Part shown: piece after piece, positions 41,366 to 49,607 of the stretch
How the letters are laid out: every line of letters begins with the position of its first letter
How positions within the stretch are numbered: the stretch's first letter is position 1
Assembly: GCF_903652925.1 (NCBI RefSeq)
Contig: NZ_CAHLAR010000005.1
Coordinates: 372,001-436,000, forward strand
Direction: 5' to 3'
From: Achromobacter anxifer
GTDB taxonomy: Bacteria > Pseudomonadota > Gammaproteobacteria > Burkholderiales > Burkholderiaceae_B
Length of the DNA: 64,000 nucleotides
Position numbers and translations under genes: made by a program
The notes under the pieces: model-generated
Told to the model about the DNA's origin: nothing
The model's database searches: none
The model's input: only the letters and a program-made list of their open reading frames with translations

Positions 41366-41662
41366 ATGACCACCAAGACTACGTTCAACATGAAGGATCT
41401 GTCGAAGGCTGTCGCAGACAACTTCGACATGTCCGGCAAGCAGGGCGCCGCCGTCGTACGCCATGTGTTCGACACGATCAAGGCCGAACTGATGAAGGGC
41501 CACCAGGTTCGTCTGCACCACTTCGGCACGCTCGAGGCCCGCAGCCGCAAGGCCGGAGTCGCACGCAACCCGCAGACCGGCCAGAAGCTGACCGTACCCC
41601 AACGCCGCGTGCTGAAGCTGACGGTGGCCACCAGCCTGAAGGCTGATCTGGCTCACTCGTAA
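41366..41662 (+). CDS. HU/IHF family DNA-bending protein
   Basis: Nucleoid-associated protein of 98 residues. The helical dimer part (FNMKDLSKAVADNFDMSGKQGAAVVRHVFDTIKAELMKG) is followed by the saddle strands HQVRLHHFGTLEARSRKAGVARNPQTGQKL, with the R-x-x-R-N-P-x-T-G motif whose Pro inserts into DNA. Length and motif fit HU/IHF exactly. ATG 41366 begins the family-length protein. It is a single gene with a promoter and a strong terminator, probably highly expressed. Confidence 0.94.
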   Translation: MTTKTTFNMKDLSKAVADNFDMSGKQGAAVVRHVFDTIKAELMKGHQVRLHHFGTLEARSRKAGVARNPQTGQKLTVPQRRVLKLTVATSLKADLAHS

Positions 41663-41704
41663 TCCAGCAGTCATCAGTCTCAAAACAGAGCTTACGGCCA
41701 AGAA

Positions 41705-41739
41705 AAGCGCAATGCATCACGTGCATTGCGCTTTTTTGC
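41705..41739 (+). terminator. Terminator of HU-like gene
   Basis: Stem AAGCGCAATGCA/TGCATTGCGCTT with a 5-base loop and T run. Confidence 0.9.
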
Positions 41740-41799
41740 ACTTTGCCGCTATACCAATTACGCATGGTCACCGTGCGAATCAATCGACAAGGAGTTTTC

Positions 41800-42549
41800 A
41801 TGAAGAAAGTCAATCACATCCTCTTCGCAGTCGCTCTGCTGGCCAGCGCCACCGCAGCCAGCGCAGCGTCTGCGGTTTCGGATCTCAGTATCCAAGGGGA
41901 TGTCCACGCCGCTTCGGCCTACAACTTCCGCGGAATGGCGATGTCGGCCGGGGAACCATCCATCGGCCTGAAGGTTGCGGCGATCCACGCGAGCGGTCTG
42001 TATGGCAGCTACGGGGTGGACACGATCAAGCTGGGCGATCCCCGTTCGGGCGACCTGGGCGTTGACAAGGACCAGCTGCACAACGTCTTCACGGTGGGTT
42101 ACAACCGTCCCCTGGCCAACGGCCTGGTCCTGGGCGGCGGCCTGACCCGCCACGCCTTCTCGGGCAAGGCCCACGTCAGTGACCTGTCCTTCAGCGAGAT
42201 GTTCGTCAACGCCAGCTGGAACGGCCTCACGGGCAAGTTGGCAGCGGTGGTCGAGGGCGCTGATGCGCGCTATCCCGGCTTCTCGCGCGGTGACGTCTAC
42301 GGCGAGCTGGGCTACACCCACAAGATCGGCAACTACAGCCTGGGCGGCGACGTCGGCTACGGCTGGTACGAAGGCAAGCATGCCGGCGCCAAGGACGGCC
42401 TGGCAATGGCACAGTTGCGCGCAAGCTACAACTTCACCCCCAACCTGGAAGTCCAGCTGACCCACCAACTTTCGTGGGGTGATGACGCCTGGGGCCAAGC
42501 CTCCACGGGCAACAACAAGACATTCGTGAAGGCTTCCTACCGGTTCTGA
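41800..42549 (+). CDS. TorF-type outer-membrane porin-like protein
   Basis: Outer-membrane beta-barrel protein of 249 residues with a signal peptide (LLASATAASAAS). SAYNFRGMAMSAGEPSIGLKV matches the opening of TorF-family putative porins (YxFRGxxxS...P), and alternating aromatic/polar strands run to a terminal SYRF, whose final Phe is the barrel-assembly signal. AAGGAG precedes ATG 41800. A CGCTATACC element lies about 50 bases upstream. Substrate unknown. Confidence 0.85.
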   Translation: MKKVNHILFAVALLASATAASAASAVSDLSIQGDVHAASAYNFRGMAMSAGEPSIGLKVAAIHASGLYGSYGVDTIKLGDPRSGDLGVDKDQLHNVFTVGYNRPLANGLVLGGGLTRHAFSGKAHVSDLSFSEMFVNASWNGLTGKLAAVVEGADARYPGFSRGDVYGELGYTHKIGNYSLGGDVGYGWYEGKHAGAKDGLAMAQLRASYNFTPNLEVQLTHQLSWGDDAWGQASTGNNKTFVKASYRF

Positions 42550-42581
42550 TCGCGAAAAGACCGTACGATAGTTACTCTGTT

Positions 42582-42616
42582 GCAAAAATTGCCCGTGAAG
42601 TCGGGCAATTTTTGCT
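42582..42616 (+). terminator. Terminator of porin gene
   Basis: Stem GCAAAAATTGCCCG/CGGGCAATTTTTGC with a 5-base loop. Confidence 0.9.
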
Positions 42617-42730
42617 TCCACGATACACATGGTAAGCAATGATCAGATAAAATCACACCTGTTTCAGACCTGTTACAAGCGTTAAGTTGTGCCGTTACAG
42701 TGCGTCTGGTGTTAATTTTCGGATGATGTC

Positions 42731-44281
42731 ATGTTAGGTGTGGTTTCGCGCCTTGGCTGGAAGTTTCCAGACCAGCAGGCGAAGGTTGTATCGCGGTCCC
42801 CGAATCTTGAGCTTTTCTGGTCCGGCATGACGTATGTTCCGCATGCAGCCATACTGTTTTGCGCAGGGTATGGTGTTCTGAAGCTTAATCGGATGGCCCA
42901 CAGCCTGTTCGAGTTACGTTCCAAAGAAGAGATCACCCAGATATTTCGTGAAGGATTGGACTCGAGCCTTCACTTGCGCATGATGAACGCCGCCCGGGGC
43001 TCCGGATCCAGTGTGACTGACATGCCTGTGCGTGTGCGCGCGCGCGGCTTGGATCTGAGTCTTAGTATCTCCATCGAGGCGCTACCGCAGTTCGAGCAGG
43101 AAGGCATCGCGCTGTTGTTCCTGCGCGAGATTGAGCCGGCGCAGCTGCGCCGCACACATCCCCCGGTCAAGGCGCTGTCCCGTGGCCTCATGCAAGAAAT
43201 GCTCAACCGGTTGTCGCACCCGGGCTGGATCATTCAATCGCCATATACCGTTTACTTCCGCAACCCCAACTACGGCAAGATGCTGTCTCGCTGCGCGCGC
43301 TCCTTCCTCGAGGGCAATGGCATCATCGGGCCGGCTTGCCAAGGGTGCCCCGGTGCTGAGCGTGCGGCTCACTCTCTTTTGAAGGAAGCCATCGATCAGG
43401 TTAGGGCGATTCATGAGGTCGTGGAGTACCAAGTGGATTTGGGCGGGTGCGGCCACTGGAACGTGGTCATGGTGCCGATCGACCAGGCAACTGACGTGGC
43501 GTGCCTCGCGGTGCCCGCATCAGAGTCCACTGCGGCGGCCAGTCTCACTGGTGCCCTGGTCAGCCTTGAAAATCCGGCCTTGCTCGTGTCAGCCCGACGT
43601 GCCGCGGAGAAGCTCAGCGCTATAGAAGCGCTCCAGGAAGCTCGAGACCTTGAGCGCAATACAATCGCGCGCGAAATCCACGATGCTCTCGGGCAGGAGC
43701 TCACCGTGCTACGGCTAAGCTTACGCCGATTGTGGCAAGGTGTCCGAGGACACGCCGACATTCCCACGCACCTTGACGCCGAGTCCACCATGATTTTTGG
43801 CCAGCTCGACAAGGTGGTTTCTTCCGCGCGCCGCATCGCGCATGAATTACGTTCGGATGGTGTGAAGTCTCAGGGGTTCAGCTCGGCGGCCCATAGCTTG
43901 GTTTCGAACTTCCAGGAACGGCTTGGTTTGCAGGGGCAGATGGAAGTTTATGGGGAGTGGGCAGAACCGGACCAGACAGTGGGCTGGCATCTCTACCGCG
44001 CGCTTCAAGAGCTGCTCAACAACATAGCAAAACATGCTTATGCGAGCCGTTTCAACGTCCGGGTGGCATTCGTAGCAGGGCGTTATCGCCTGGAGGTATG
44101 CGACGACGGCGTGGGCATCCCCGAGGCCATTGCGGTGGCTCGTACGGGGATCGGACTGCGTAGCATTCAGGAGAGAGCAGCAATATATCAAGGTGAAGTC
44201 AATATCCGCACGCGGCCCGAGGTGCCCGGCAGTGTGGTCGAAGTAGTGATCCCCGCACCTGTATCTCTGGAAGTTGAGTGA
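42731..44281 (+). CDS. Sensor histidine kinase, NarX/UhpB type
   Basis: Kinase of 516 residues. The dimerisation/phosphoacceptor segment ERNTIAREIHDALGQELTVLRL has the acceptor H317 and is of HisKA_3 type. The ATPase part has the N-box QELLNNIAKHA, the G1 box DDGVGIP and TGIGLRSIQERA. The N-terminal 290 residues show no convincing membrane helix; they contain PAS-like folds and a Cys cluster (SRCARSF, ACQGCPG) that could sense redox state or bind metal. The response-regulator gene starts 6 bases downstream. The pair probably controls genes outside the window. Confidence 0.93.
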   Translation: MLGVVSRLGWKFPDQQAKVVSRSPNLELFWSGMTYVPHAAILFCAGYGVLKLNRMAHSLFELRSKEEITQIFREGLDSSLHLRMMNAARGSGSSVTDMPVRVRARGLDLSLSISIEALPQFEQEGIALLFLREIEPAQLRRTHPPVKALSRGLMQEMLNRLSHPGWIIQSPYTVYFRNPNYGKMLSRCARSFLEGNGIIGPACQGCPGAERAAHSLLKEAIDQVRAIHEVVEYQVDLGGCGHWNVVMVPIDQATDVACLAVPASESTAAASLTGALVSLENPALLVSARRAAEKLSAIEALQEARDLERNTIAREIHDALGQELTVLRLSLRRLWQGVRGHADIPTHLDAESTMIFGQLDKVVSSARRIAHELRSDGVKSQGFSSAAHSLVSNFQERLGLQGQMEVYGEWAEPDQTVGWHLYRALQELLNNIAKHAYASRFNVRVAFVAGRYRLEVCDDGVGIPEAIAVARTGIGLRSIQERAAIYQGEVNIRTRPEVPGSVVEVVIPAPVSLEVE

Positions 44282-44287
44282 TTCAAG

Positions 44288-44920
44288 ATGGAATCGGTTC
44301 TTATTGTCGACGACCACCCGACTATCCGGCGTGGCCTGACCAGCCTGATTGAGGAATTGGGTTGGACTGTAACCGTCGAAGCTAGCTCACTGGCCCAGGC
44401 CCGCGCGCTGTGGCGCACTGGTATCTGGTCTCTGGCGGTGTTCGACCTCAACCTACCTGACGGCGACGGACTGGATCTTGTTCACGAGATTCGAGTGACC
44501 GGCTGCGGTAAACCCATCCTCGTGCACAGCCTGCTACCGGACTCCGCGGTCGCCTCGCGGGTCATCAAGTCCGGCGGCAATGGATTCGTGAACAAAGGAG
44601 CCCAGCCGGAGGAGGTGATCACAGCCCTGCGCAAGGTCTCTAGCGGCGGCCACTACGTGAGCCCGGAATACGCAGAGCAGATGGCGCTGACGATGGCCGG
44701 CGGTATTGCGCCTGTCCCGCATGAGCGCCTGTCCGATCGGGAGTACAAGGTCATGTGCTTGCTGGCGGCCGGCAAGACGCCCAGCCAGGTGGCAGAAACC
44801 ATCGGCTGCAACGTCAATACGATATCCACCTATCGCGCCCGAATCCTGAAGAAGCTCAACTTGAAAACCAGCATGGATATTGTCAGGTATGCACTGACCC
44901 GCCGGCTGGTTATTTTGTAG
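44288..44920 (+). CDS. Response regulator, NarL/FixJ family
   Basis: Transcription regulator of 210 residues. The receiver domain has VDDH near residue 7-10 and phosphoacceptor D53 in VFDLNLPDG. The C-terminal LuxR-type helix-turn-helix reads LSDREYKVMCLLAAGKTPSQVAETIGCNVNTISTYRARILKKL. It is cotranscribed with the kinase upstream and is its natural partner. No inverted-repeat operator could be identified. Confidence 0.94.
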   Translation: MESVLIVDDHPTIRRGLTSLIEELGWTVTVEASSLAQARALWRTGIWSLAVFDLNLPDGDGLDLVHEIRVTGCGKPILVHSLLPDSAVASRVIKSGGNGFVNKGAQPEEVITALRKVSSGGHYVSPEYAEQMALTMAGGIAPVPHERLSDREYKVMCLLAAGKTPSQVAETIGCNVNTISTYRARILKKLNLKTSMDIVRYALTRRLVIL

Positions 44921-44940
44921 GCAATAAACAAAAAATAAGA

Positions 44941-44946
44941 TATACT
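44941..44946 (+). promoter_or_regulatory. Promoter -10 of ruvB
   Basis: TATACT in AAGATATACTCTAG; the transcript would start about 20 bases before the ruvB ATG. A TTGTAG lies 20 bp upstream. Confidence 0.5.
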
Positions 44947-44970
44947 CTAGGGGAAATTTCTTGATTCCCC

Positions 44971-46041
44971 ATGCCGAATTCAACCTCTGGAAAGTCTCGC
45001 CGGCGTGCCTCATCGCCGGCGAACAACCCGTCATCTGAGTTGCACGCCCATGTCGGCGCCGAAGTTGTGCGCGATGTCGCCACGCCTGAGGTGGCTGAGG
45101 ACAGGGCGTTGCGCCCACAGTGCCTCGCGGACTACGTTGGACAACCTGAGCTCCGCGCTCAATTGGACGTCTACCTGCAATCTGCCAAGATGCGGCAGGC
45201 TGCGCTGGACCACGTGCTGCTCTTCGGCCCCCCGGGCCTGGGTAAGACGACGCTCGCGCAGATCCTTGCCCACGAGCTTGGGGCGAACCTGCGCACGACG
45301 GTGGGCCCAGTGTTGGAAAAGCCGGGCGACCTGGCCACGCTGCTCACGCAGTTGCAGCCCAACGACGTGCTGTTCATCGACGAGATTCACCGGCTGAGCC
45401 CGGTGGTCGAAGAGGTGCTCTATCCCGCGATGGAAGACTTCAAGCTCGACATCCTGATCGGGCAGGGCGCCGAGGCGCGTTCCATCACGATTCCGCTGCC
45501 CCCATTCACCCTGGTCGGCGCGACCACCCGTGCCGGCAGTCTGTCGGCGCCATTGCGTGACCGGTTCGGAATTTCAGGCCGGCTGGAGTTCTACAGTCAT
45601 GAGGATCTCGCGCTGATTGTTGCCCGCGCCGCTTCACGGTTGGGTATCGCAATTGACCCGCCCGCGGCCTTCGAGGTTGCCACGCGATCGCGCGGCACGC
45701 CACGTATTGCCATTCGCATTCTGCATCGTGTACGGGATTTCGCTTTGGTGAAGGGATCGGTCTCCGGGACGATCACGCTGGCCGATGCCCAGGGCGCGCT
45801 GGCTCAGATGGGCATCGACGCAGGTGGCCTGGATTCCATGGACCGCAAGATGCTCGACGCCATGGTGCGTCACTACGGGGGCGGCCCAGTGGGGCTGGAA
45901 ACGCTCTGTGCCCAGATTGGCGAGTCCGCCGACACGATGGAATTCGCCATCGAACCCTACTTGATCCAGCAGGGCTATCTCCAACGTACGCCCCGCGGGC
46001 GTGTCATCACCGATTCCGGCCGGGCTGTCGTTTCGGTTTGA
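44971..46041 (+). CDS. ruvB: Holliday junction helicase RuvB
   Basis: AAA+ motor of 356 residues that drives branch migration with RuvA. Motifs: Walker [10 protein letters not shown] (about 86-94), Walker [10 protein letters not shown] (about 134-142), sensor [10 protein letters not shown] and arginine finger APLRDRFG, with a C-terminal winged helix ([22 protein letters not shown]). The first 50 residues are a polar extension absent from most RuvB. No ruvA or ruvC is nearby, so it must use host RuvA or work alone. It heads an operon with two unknown genes and dsbB. Confidence 0.96.
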   Translation: MPNSTSGKSRRRASSPANNPSSELHAHVGAEVVRDVATPEVAEDRALRPQCLADYVGQPELRAQLDVYLQSAKMRQAALDHVLLFGPPGLGKTTLAQILAHELGANLRTTVGPVLEKPGDLATLLTQLQPNDVLFIDEIHRLSPVVEEVLYPAMEDFKLDILIGQGAEARSITIPLPPFTLVGATTRAGSLSAPLRDRFGISGRLEFYSHEDLALIVARAASRLGIAIDPPAAFEVATRSRGTPRIAIRILHRVRDFALVKGSVSGTITLADAQGALAQMGIDAGGLDSMDRKMLDAMVRHYGGGPVGLETLCAQIGESADTMEFAIEPYLIQQGYLQRTPRGRVITDSGRAVVSV

Positions 46042-46061
46042 TCATCAGCTGAAAGCTGCAA

Positions 46062-46664
46062 ATGCACCTTAAACAGGGATTTCCCCATCGCACCGTGAGC
46101 CTCGCGGTGTGGGCCGAATACGACCGGCATGAAAGCTTCCTGCTCCTGATGCTCATCGGGGCCCTTGCGGGCGCCTTGGCCGCAGTTGGCGGCGGGCTCG
46201 TTGCGATGATGCTGGCCGTTGTCGTGGCCAGTCATCTGGCCTATGGCAACCTGAAGCCGGTCAACCTGGGCAAAACCTCCTTGGCCATGCTTTTCATCGT
46301 CGCGGTCGGCTGGCTCGTAGGCTCCATCCTGCTTGACCGCCGGCCGAACGTTACAACAGGGGCTTTATTGCTTGCGATGGGCGTATCCGTGGCAAATGGC
46401 GTCATCTGGTCGCTGCTGGCGTTCGCTGGGCGCATTCGCGACAGCCACTACTTTCTCCTGTCCTGCGCTGGCCTGGCGCTGATGATTCTGAGCGTTTGGA
46501 TCCTGCCTCGATGGCTTCTCGCGCCCGCGGCCCTGGTGACGCTCGGCGCGATTCACGCTTACTCGGCGGCAAGAATGTTCTCCGGCAAAGATCCGGGCGA
46601 ATCTTCCGCAGAGGGCGCCGCCGTCGGGCTGGTCCTGACTGTCCCTTTCATCGTTATGGCGTAA
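46062..46664 (+). CDS. Polytopic membrane protein, unrecognised
   Basis: Inner-membrane protein of 200 residues with about six hydrophobic helices (from residue 26 on: LLLMLIGALAGALAAVGGGL, MLFIVAVGWLVGSILL, ALLLAMGVSVANGVIW and others) and short loops. It lacks the Bax-inhibitor end motif. It lies 20 bases after ruvB and 6 bases before the next gene. Function unknown. Confidence 0.78.
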   Translation: MHLKQGFPHRTVSLAVWAEYDRHESFLLLMLIGALAGALAAVGGGLVAMMLAVVVASHLAYGNLKPVNLGKTSLAMLFIVAVGWLVGSILLDRRPNVTTGALLLAMGVSVANGVIWSLLAFAGRIRDSHYFLLSCAGLALMILSVWILPRWLLAPAALVTLGAIHAYSAARMFSGKDPGESSAEGAAVGLVLTVPFIVMA

Positions 46665-46670
46665 TACACC

Positions 46671-47237
46671 ATGAAGCACACACGTATGCATCGTTCCATG
46701 TGTCCGCGTCTCGTACATCAGCCGGACTATGACCACCCGGCCTGGTGTGAGTCGGGCGCCGTACCGACGCCGGCAACCCATCCCGATGCCTTCTACATCG
46801 AGCGGGTGTATCCAGCCAAGCCAGAAACCGGCAGCACTCGCACGCAGCCGAAGTTGAATCTGAGCAAGACAGCCATGCGCAAGCGGCTGTCCCGGGCTGG
46901 TCTGCGAGGCGCCGAGCTGGCGCGCGTGGTGGCGGAGCTTAAGGCGGGCCCTGGGGCGCTGAGCGCCGAACATCTGTGCGGCGGCTCGACGGCTCTCGGC
47001 TGGCCAGTGGAGCAGCTGAAGGCGCAATTCGGCAAGAAGATCGCCCGCGCGCTGTTGCGCAACGTGCGCCAAATGTTCTTGATCATGGATGAAATCGGCT
47101 ACTACTCGGCTCCGGGAATCGCCGAGCTGTTCAAGGAGGCACGCAAGCACAATGTTCAATCTGAGCTGGTGACTCAGGGCGAAGTCGGCGCCGACATCGT
47201 TGCGCGGTGCAAAGAACTCCTCCCGGTTTTGGTCTGA
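46671..47237 (+). CDS. Unrecognised protein with coupling-protein-like Walker B
   Basis: Soluble protein of 188 residues. The N-terminal half is basic and polar. Residues 138-165 read MFLIMDEIGYYSAPGIAEL followed by FKEARKHNVQSELVTQG. This strand-D-E-x-G-Y then R-K/S-x-x-V then Q layout resembles the Walker B and following helix of TraD/TraG coupling ATPases, but no Walker A is present. It could be a fragment of such an ATPase fused to new sequence, or a chance match. It lies between a membrane gene and dsbB in one operon. Confidence 0.6.
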   Translation: MKHTRMHRSMCPRLVHQPDYDHPAWCESGAVPTPATHPDAFYIERVYPAKPETGSTRTQPKLNLSKTAMRKRLSRAGLRGAELARVVAELKAGPGALSAEHLCGGSTALGWPVEQLKAQFGKKIARALLRNVRQMFLIMDEIGYYSAPGIAELFKEARKHNVQSELVTQGEVGADIVARCKELLPVLV

Positions 47238-47247
47238 CGCCAACGCC

Positions 47248-47736
47248 ATGAGAATGCCCAGCCATTTTCGCTCTCGGCTCCTGGCAGCCTGCTCAAGCCT
47301 ATGTTTCGGTGCCGTCGCGGTGGCCCTGGTATCCCAACATGCCTTCGGCATGCAGCCATGTGCATGGTGCGTGCTTCAGCGGGTCGCCTACCTGGTCGCG
47401 GGACTTGTGTGCCTGGTCGGGGCCCACCAGGGGCGCTTGGCTCGCGCTGCGGCTGGTCTGGGCCTGGTCCTCACCAGCGCCGGCGCCGCTGCCGCGTGGT
47501 TCCAGCACACAGTGGCCTCACACCTGGCCTCTTGCGATCGCACGTTCGCTGACCGCATCATCAGCCAGAGTGGACTGGACGACATGCTGCCACCTGTCTT
47601 CGGCATTTACGCCTCGTGCATGGATGCGCGGGTGCCACTCTTCGGCGTCGAGTATGCGCTATGGAGTTTGGTGGTCTTCGTGGTCTTGATGGCCGCCCTG
47701 GTGTTCGCAGCTGGCGCACCAGCTCACCGGCGATAA
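47248..47736 (+). CDS. dsbB: DsbB-like disulfide bond oxidoreductase
   Basis: Inner-membrane protein of 162 residues with four membrane helices that re-oxidises DsbA using quinone. The first redox pair is C38-x-x-C41 in QPCAWCVLQRVAYL, including the conserved Q-R after the pair. The second pair is C96 and C124 (ASC...YASCMDA), followed by LFGVEYALWSL. Length fits the family. It ends the ruvB operon. No dsbA is present in the window. Confidence 0.92.
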   Translation: MRMPSHFRSRLLAACSSLCFGAVAVALVSQHAFGMQPCAWCVLQRVAYLVAGLVCLVGAHQGRLARAAAGLGLVLTSAGAAAAWFQHTVASHLASCDRTFADRIISQSGLDDMLPPVFGIYASCMDARVPLFGVEYALWSLVVFVVLMAALVFAAGAPAHRR

Positions 47737-47740
47737 GAAA

Positions 47741-47766
47741 AACGGCCCCATGGAAGTGGGGCCGTC
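47741..47766. terminator. Shared hairpin between dsbB and NADAR gene
   Basis: Stem AACGGCCCCA/TGGGGCCGT with loop TGGAAG; AAAA before it gives a T run on the minus strand, so it acts for both directions. Confidence 0.7.
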
Positions 47767-47776
47767 GGAGTGTGTG

Positions 47777-48286
47777 CTATTGCTGCGCGTTTTGGCCGCA
47801 GGTTTGCAGCACCGTGCGAACTCGCGTGAGCATTTTGCCTTGCTTGTTCAGCCCGGGCCAGAGGCTCGGGTCCAGGATGCGATCATCCTCAGCCGAGAGC
47901 CCAGCGCCCCAGATCCGGTCGTAGGGGCTGGCCTCGATGAGCACCAGGTCCTTGGTCCGCACCAACAGGTCGAAGAGATCGGCATGCTGGGTGTATTTGG
48001 CCAGGGCGCCGACAAAGACCAGATCCTCATTGACCGCCTGCCAAACGGCATCGATGTAGCCGGCGACCTCGCGTCCTAGAGCCTTCTGGTCCTTGGGGGA
48101 GGTGGCCAACATGATGCGTTCCAGCGTCTTCAGGTCGCCGAAGAGGCGGGCCTTGCAGGCCATCATCCACTGCTCGACGCAGTTGTAGCCGACGTCATTG
48201 ACGACGAACTTGCGCATGTGCCAGTTGGAGTGCGGACCACGCCAGAACGTCTCGATTTGATCACGGGCCAGGATGGTTGTTGTCAT
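47777..48286 (-). CDS. NADAR family N-glycosidase (YbiA type)
   Basis: Protein of 169 residues. FVVNDVGYNCVEQWMMACKARLFGD, the helical SPKDQKALGREV section and DRIWGAGLSAEDD fit the NADAR/YbiA family. Known members hydrolyse N-glycosidic bonds of riboflavin intermediates or remove ADP-ribose from guanosine in DNA. With an NAD module 12 kb away, a role in ADP-ribose chemistry is attractive but inferred. Its ATG lies two bases after the stop of the gene at 48289, a tight coupling that points to a joint function. Confidence 0.9.
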   Translation of the reverse strand: MTTTILARDQIETFWRGPHSNWHMRKFVVNDVGYNCVEQWMMACKARLFGDLKTLERIMLATSPKDQKALGREVAGYIDAVWQAVNEDLVFVGALAKYTQHADLFDLLVRTKDLVLIEASPYDRIWGAGLSAEDDRILDPSLWPGLNKQGKMLTRVRTVLQTCGQNAQQ

Positions 48287-48288
48287 GA

Positions 48289-48663
48289 TCAGTCCTCAGC
48301 CACAGGAACGTTGAGGGGGGCTGCCAAGTCGGCGAAGCGCTTTGGCGGCCGTACGATGCCTTTCGGATCGTCCTTGTAGTTGTCGCGGTCGAAAATTTCG
48401 ACATCGACGCCATCATCGGCCACGTGATCGGCAATGCCGCCGGCGACGATCACCAGAACACGAGGTTGCTCTGCCACCGTGGGCGGAAAGATAAGCATCG
48501 AGTCCGCCAGACGCGCATCTTCGATGTTTCCTTCGCGGTCCTCGAGGGTACTCGCCGCGTCGGCGAGACCACAAGATATGAGGCTTTGAACGATCTCGGC
48601 CACCTTTTCAGGAGCGACGGTTTCGGCGACCTCCACGGTCAGGTTCAGTTTTACTTTCTTCAT
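48289..48663 (-). CDS. Unknown protein coupled to NADAR gene
   Basis: Protein of 124 residues. The N-terminal part is a beta-alpha unit (MKKVKLNLTVEVAETVAPEKVAEIVQSLI). The C-terminal part has PRVLVIVAGGIADHVADDGVDVEIFDRDNYKDDP, a stretch shared with plasmid proteins of unknown role. The leader GAGGAAACAC precedes the ATG. Its stop overlaps the start region of the NADAR gene, so both are made in step. Confidence 0.78.
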   Translation of the reverse strand: MKKVKLNLTVEVAETVAPEKVAEIVQSLISCGLADAASTLEDREGNIEDARLADSMLIFPPTVAEQPRVLVIVAGGIADHVADDGVDVEIFDRDNYKDDPKGIVRPPKRFADLAAPLNVPVAED

Positions 48664-48709
48664 GTGTTTCCTCGTTGGTTGTGGATTTCGCAGCTGGAGT
48701 GCTGCACTT

Positions 48710-48715
48710 CGTATA
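48710..48715 (-). promoter_or_regulatory. Promoter -10 for 48663 operon
   Basis: Minus-strand TATACG in TGCGCTATACGAAG, 47 bases before the ATG. It faces the plus-strand -10 at 48732, 16 bases away. Confidence 0.45.
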
Positions 48716-48731
48716 GCGCAGGGCTTGAAGC

Positions 48732-48737
48732 TATACG
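48732..48737 (+). promoter_or_regulatory. Promoter -10 for 48773 gene
   Basis: TATACG in GAAGCTATACGGAGG, 36 bases before ATG 48773. Confidence 0.45.
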
Positions 48738-48772
48738 GAGGGAGGAATCAACCAACCTGAAAGGACACACCC

Positions 48773-49465
48773 ATGGCATATGCAGTTTTTGAATGCGCGC
48801 GCGACCAACGCAACGGCGAACTGGGTTGGAGGATGAAAGGCCATCCCACGTTCGACCCGACCAACGGGAATGGCGTGGCGCATGACATGCTCGAGCATGC
48901 ACCCAACGACAACGGCAGCCTCGAAGGCGAACTCCAGGCCATAGGCGGCTACATGTTTGTCCGGCTGGATTCCAGCCTGGCATACACCGAAGGCGCCAGC
49001 AGGCCTTGGGACGAGATGATCCTCAGCGATATCGCTGACGTTCTATTTGATGACGCCATGTCCAGGGACTTCGAGAAGGTCCGACCCGTGGAAACGATAC
49101 GAACGCGGCCGCTGTGCGATGAGTACGCGGAGCATTCGCTTCGGCGCGCTGTCGAAAGCGTGATGGACGCCTGGGAACGGGAAAGCGAGAGCTACACCAA
49201 CCCGGAACGCGCCATGGCGTATGGCCGACAACTGCTTCAAGCGGACACGCTCGAATCGGTGCTCGGCCACTTGCGAACAGGTTACCGTCGCGCCAAGCGC
49301 CGTTTCGGCACTTCGGACGTCGCCGCACATCTGTTCACGGAGGTGCGCAACCGAGTCGACAAGCTCTGTTGCGAGGAAGGCTACGAACTGCGCGTCACAG
49401 CACATGCGAAGACGGGCTACGTCAGCATCCGTGTGAACGGCTTCGACGAGGACTTCTACCACTAG
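48773..49465 (+). CDS. AHDxxxH family protein, member C
   Basis: Soluble protein of 230 residues, third paralogue of the family (17136, 25452). It has GWRMKG, then GVAHDMLEHAPNDNGSLEGE followed by GGYMFV near residues 38-62, and the C-terminal LRTGYRRAKRRFGTSDVAAHLF with two final strands. The second His of the first motif is kept (E-H) while flanking residues vary, which marks H-D and H as the constant set. It is single, with its own promoter and a strong terminator. Confidence 0.85.
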   Translation: MAYAVFECARDQRNGELGWRMKGHPTFDPTNGNGVAHDMLEHAPNDNGSLEGELQAIGGYMFVRLDSSLAYTEGASRPWDEMILSDIADVLFDDAMSRDFEKVRPVETIRTRPLCDEYAEHSLRRAVESVMDAWERESESYTNPERAMAYGRQLLQADTLESVLGHLRTGYRRAKRRFGTSDVAAHLFTEVRNRVDKLCCEEGYELRVTAHAKTGYVSIRVNGFDEDFYH

Positions 49466-49482
49466 AGACAAAAACATCTCCC

Positions 49483-49507
49483 AGGCCGCCTAGTGCGGCC
49501 TTTTTTG
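49483..49507 (+). terminator. Terminator of 48773 gene
   Basis: Stem AGGCCGC/GCGGCCT with loop CTAGT and a T run. Confidence 0.85.
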
Positions 49508-49509
49508 TA

Positions 49510-49537
49510 TTGCCCAAAACGGTAAAGTGGATATACT
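49510..49537 (+). promoter_or_regulatory. Distal promoter of release-factor gene
   Basis: TTGCCC at 49510-49515 and TATACT at 49532-49537 with a 16-bp spacer; leader of about 88 bases. Confidence 0.55.
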
Positions 49538-49574
49538 ATGACTAGCGTTTTTACAGTACCCACATAAGAACCGT

Positions 49575-49586
49575 CGCAAGCTTGCG
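49575..49586. promoter_or_regulatory. Perfect palindrome between two promoters
   Basis: CGCAAGCTTGCG, a 12-base perfect palindrome between the two -10 elements of the release-factor gene. It could be an operator or a small RNA hairpin. Confidence 0.35.
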
Positions 49587-49601
49587 GCCCCTCTTCAACC
49601 C

Positions 49602-49607
49602 TATACT
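49602..49607 (+). promoter_or_regulatory. Proximal -10 of release-factor gene
   Basis: TATACT in CCCTATACTTCACG, 23 bases before ATG 49631; AAAAGGAGC is the ribosome site. Confidence 0.4.

Noticed and set aside
46062-46664. Second Bax-inhibitor-1 protein
   Set aside because: It has about six helices but lacks the family's conserved end motif seen in the 56908 product.
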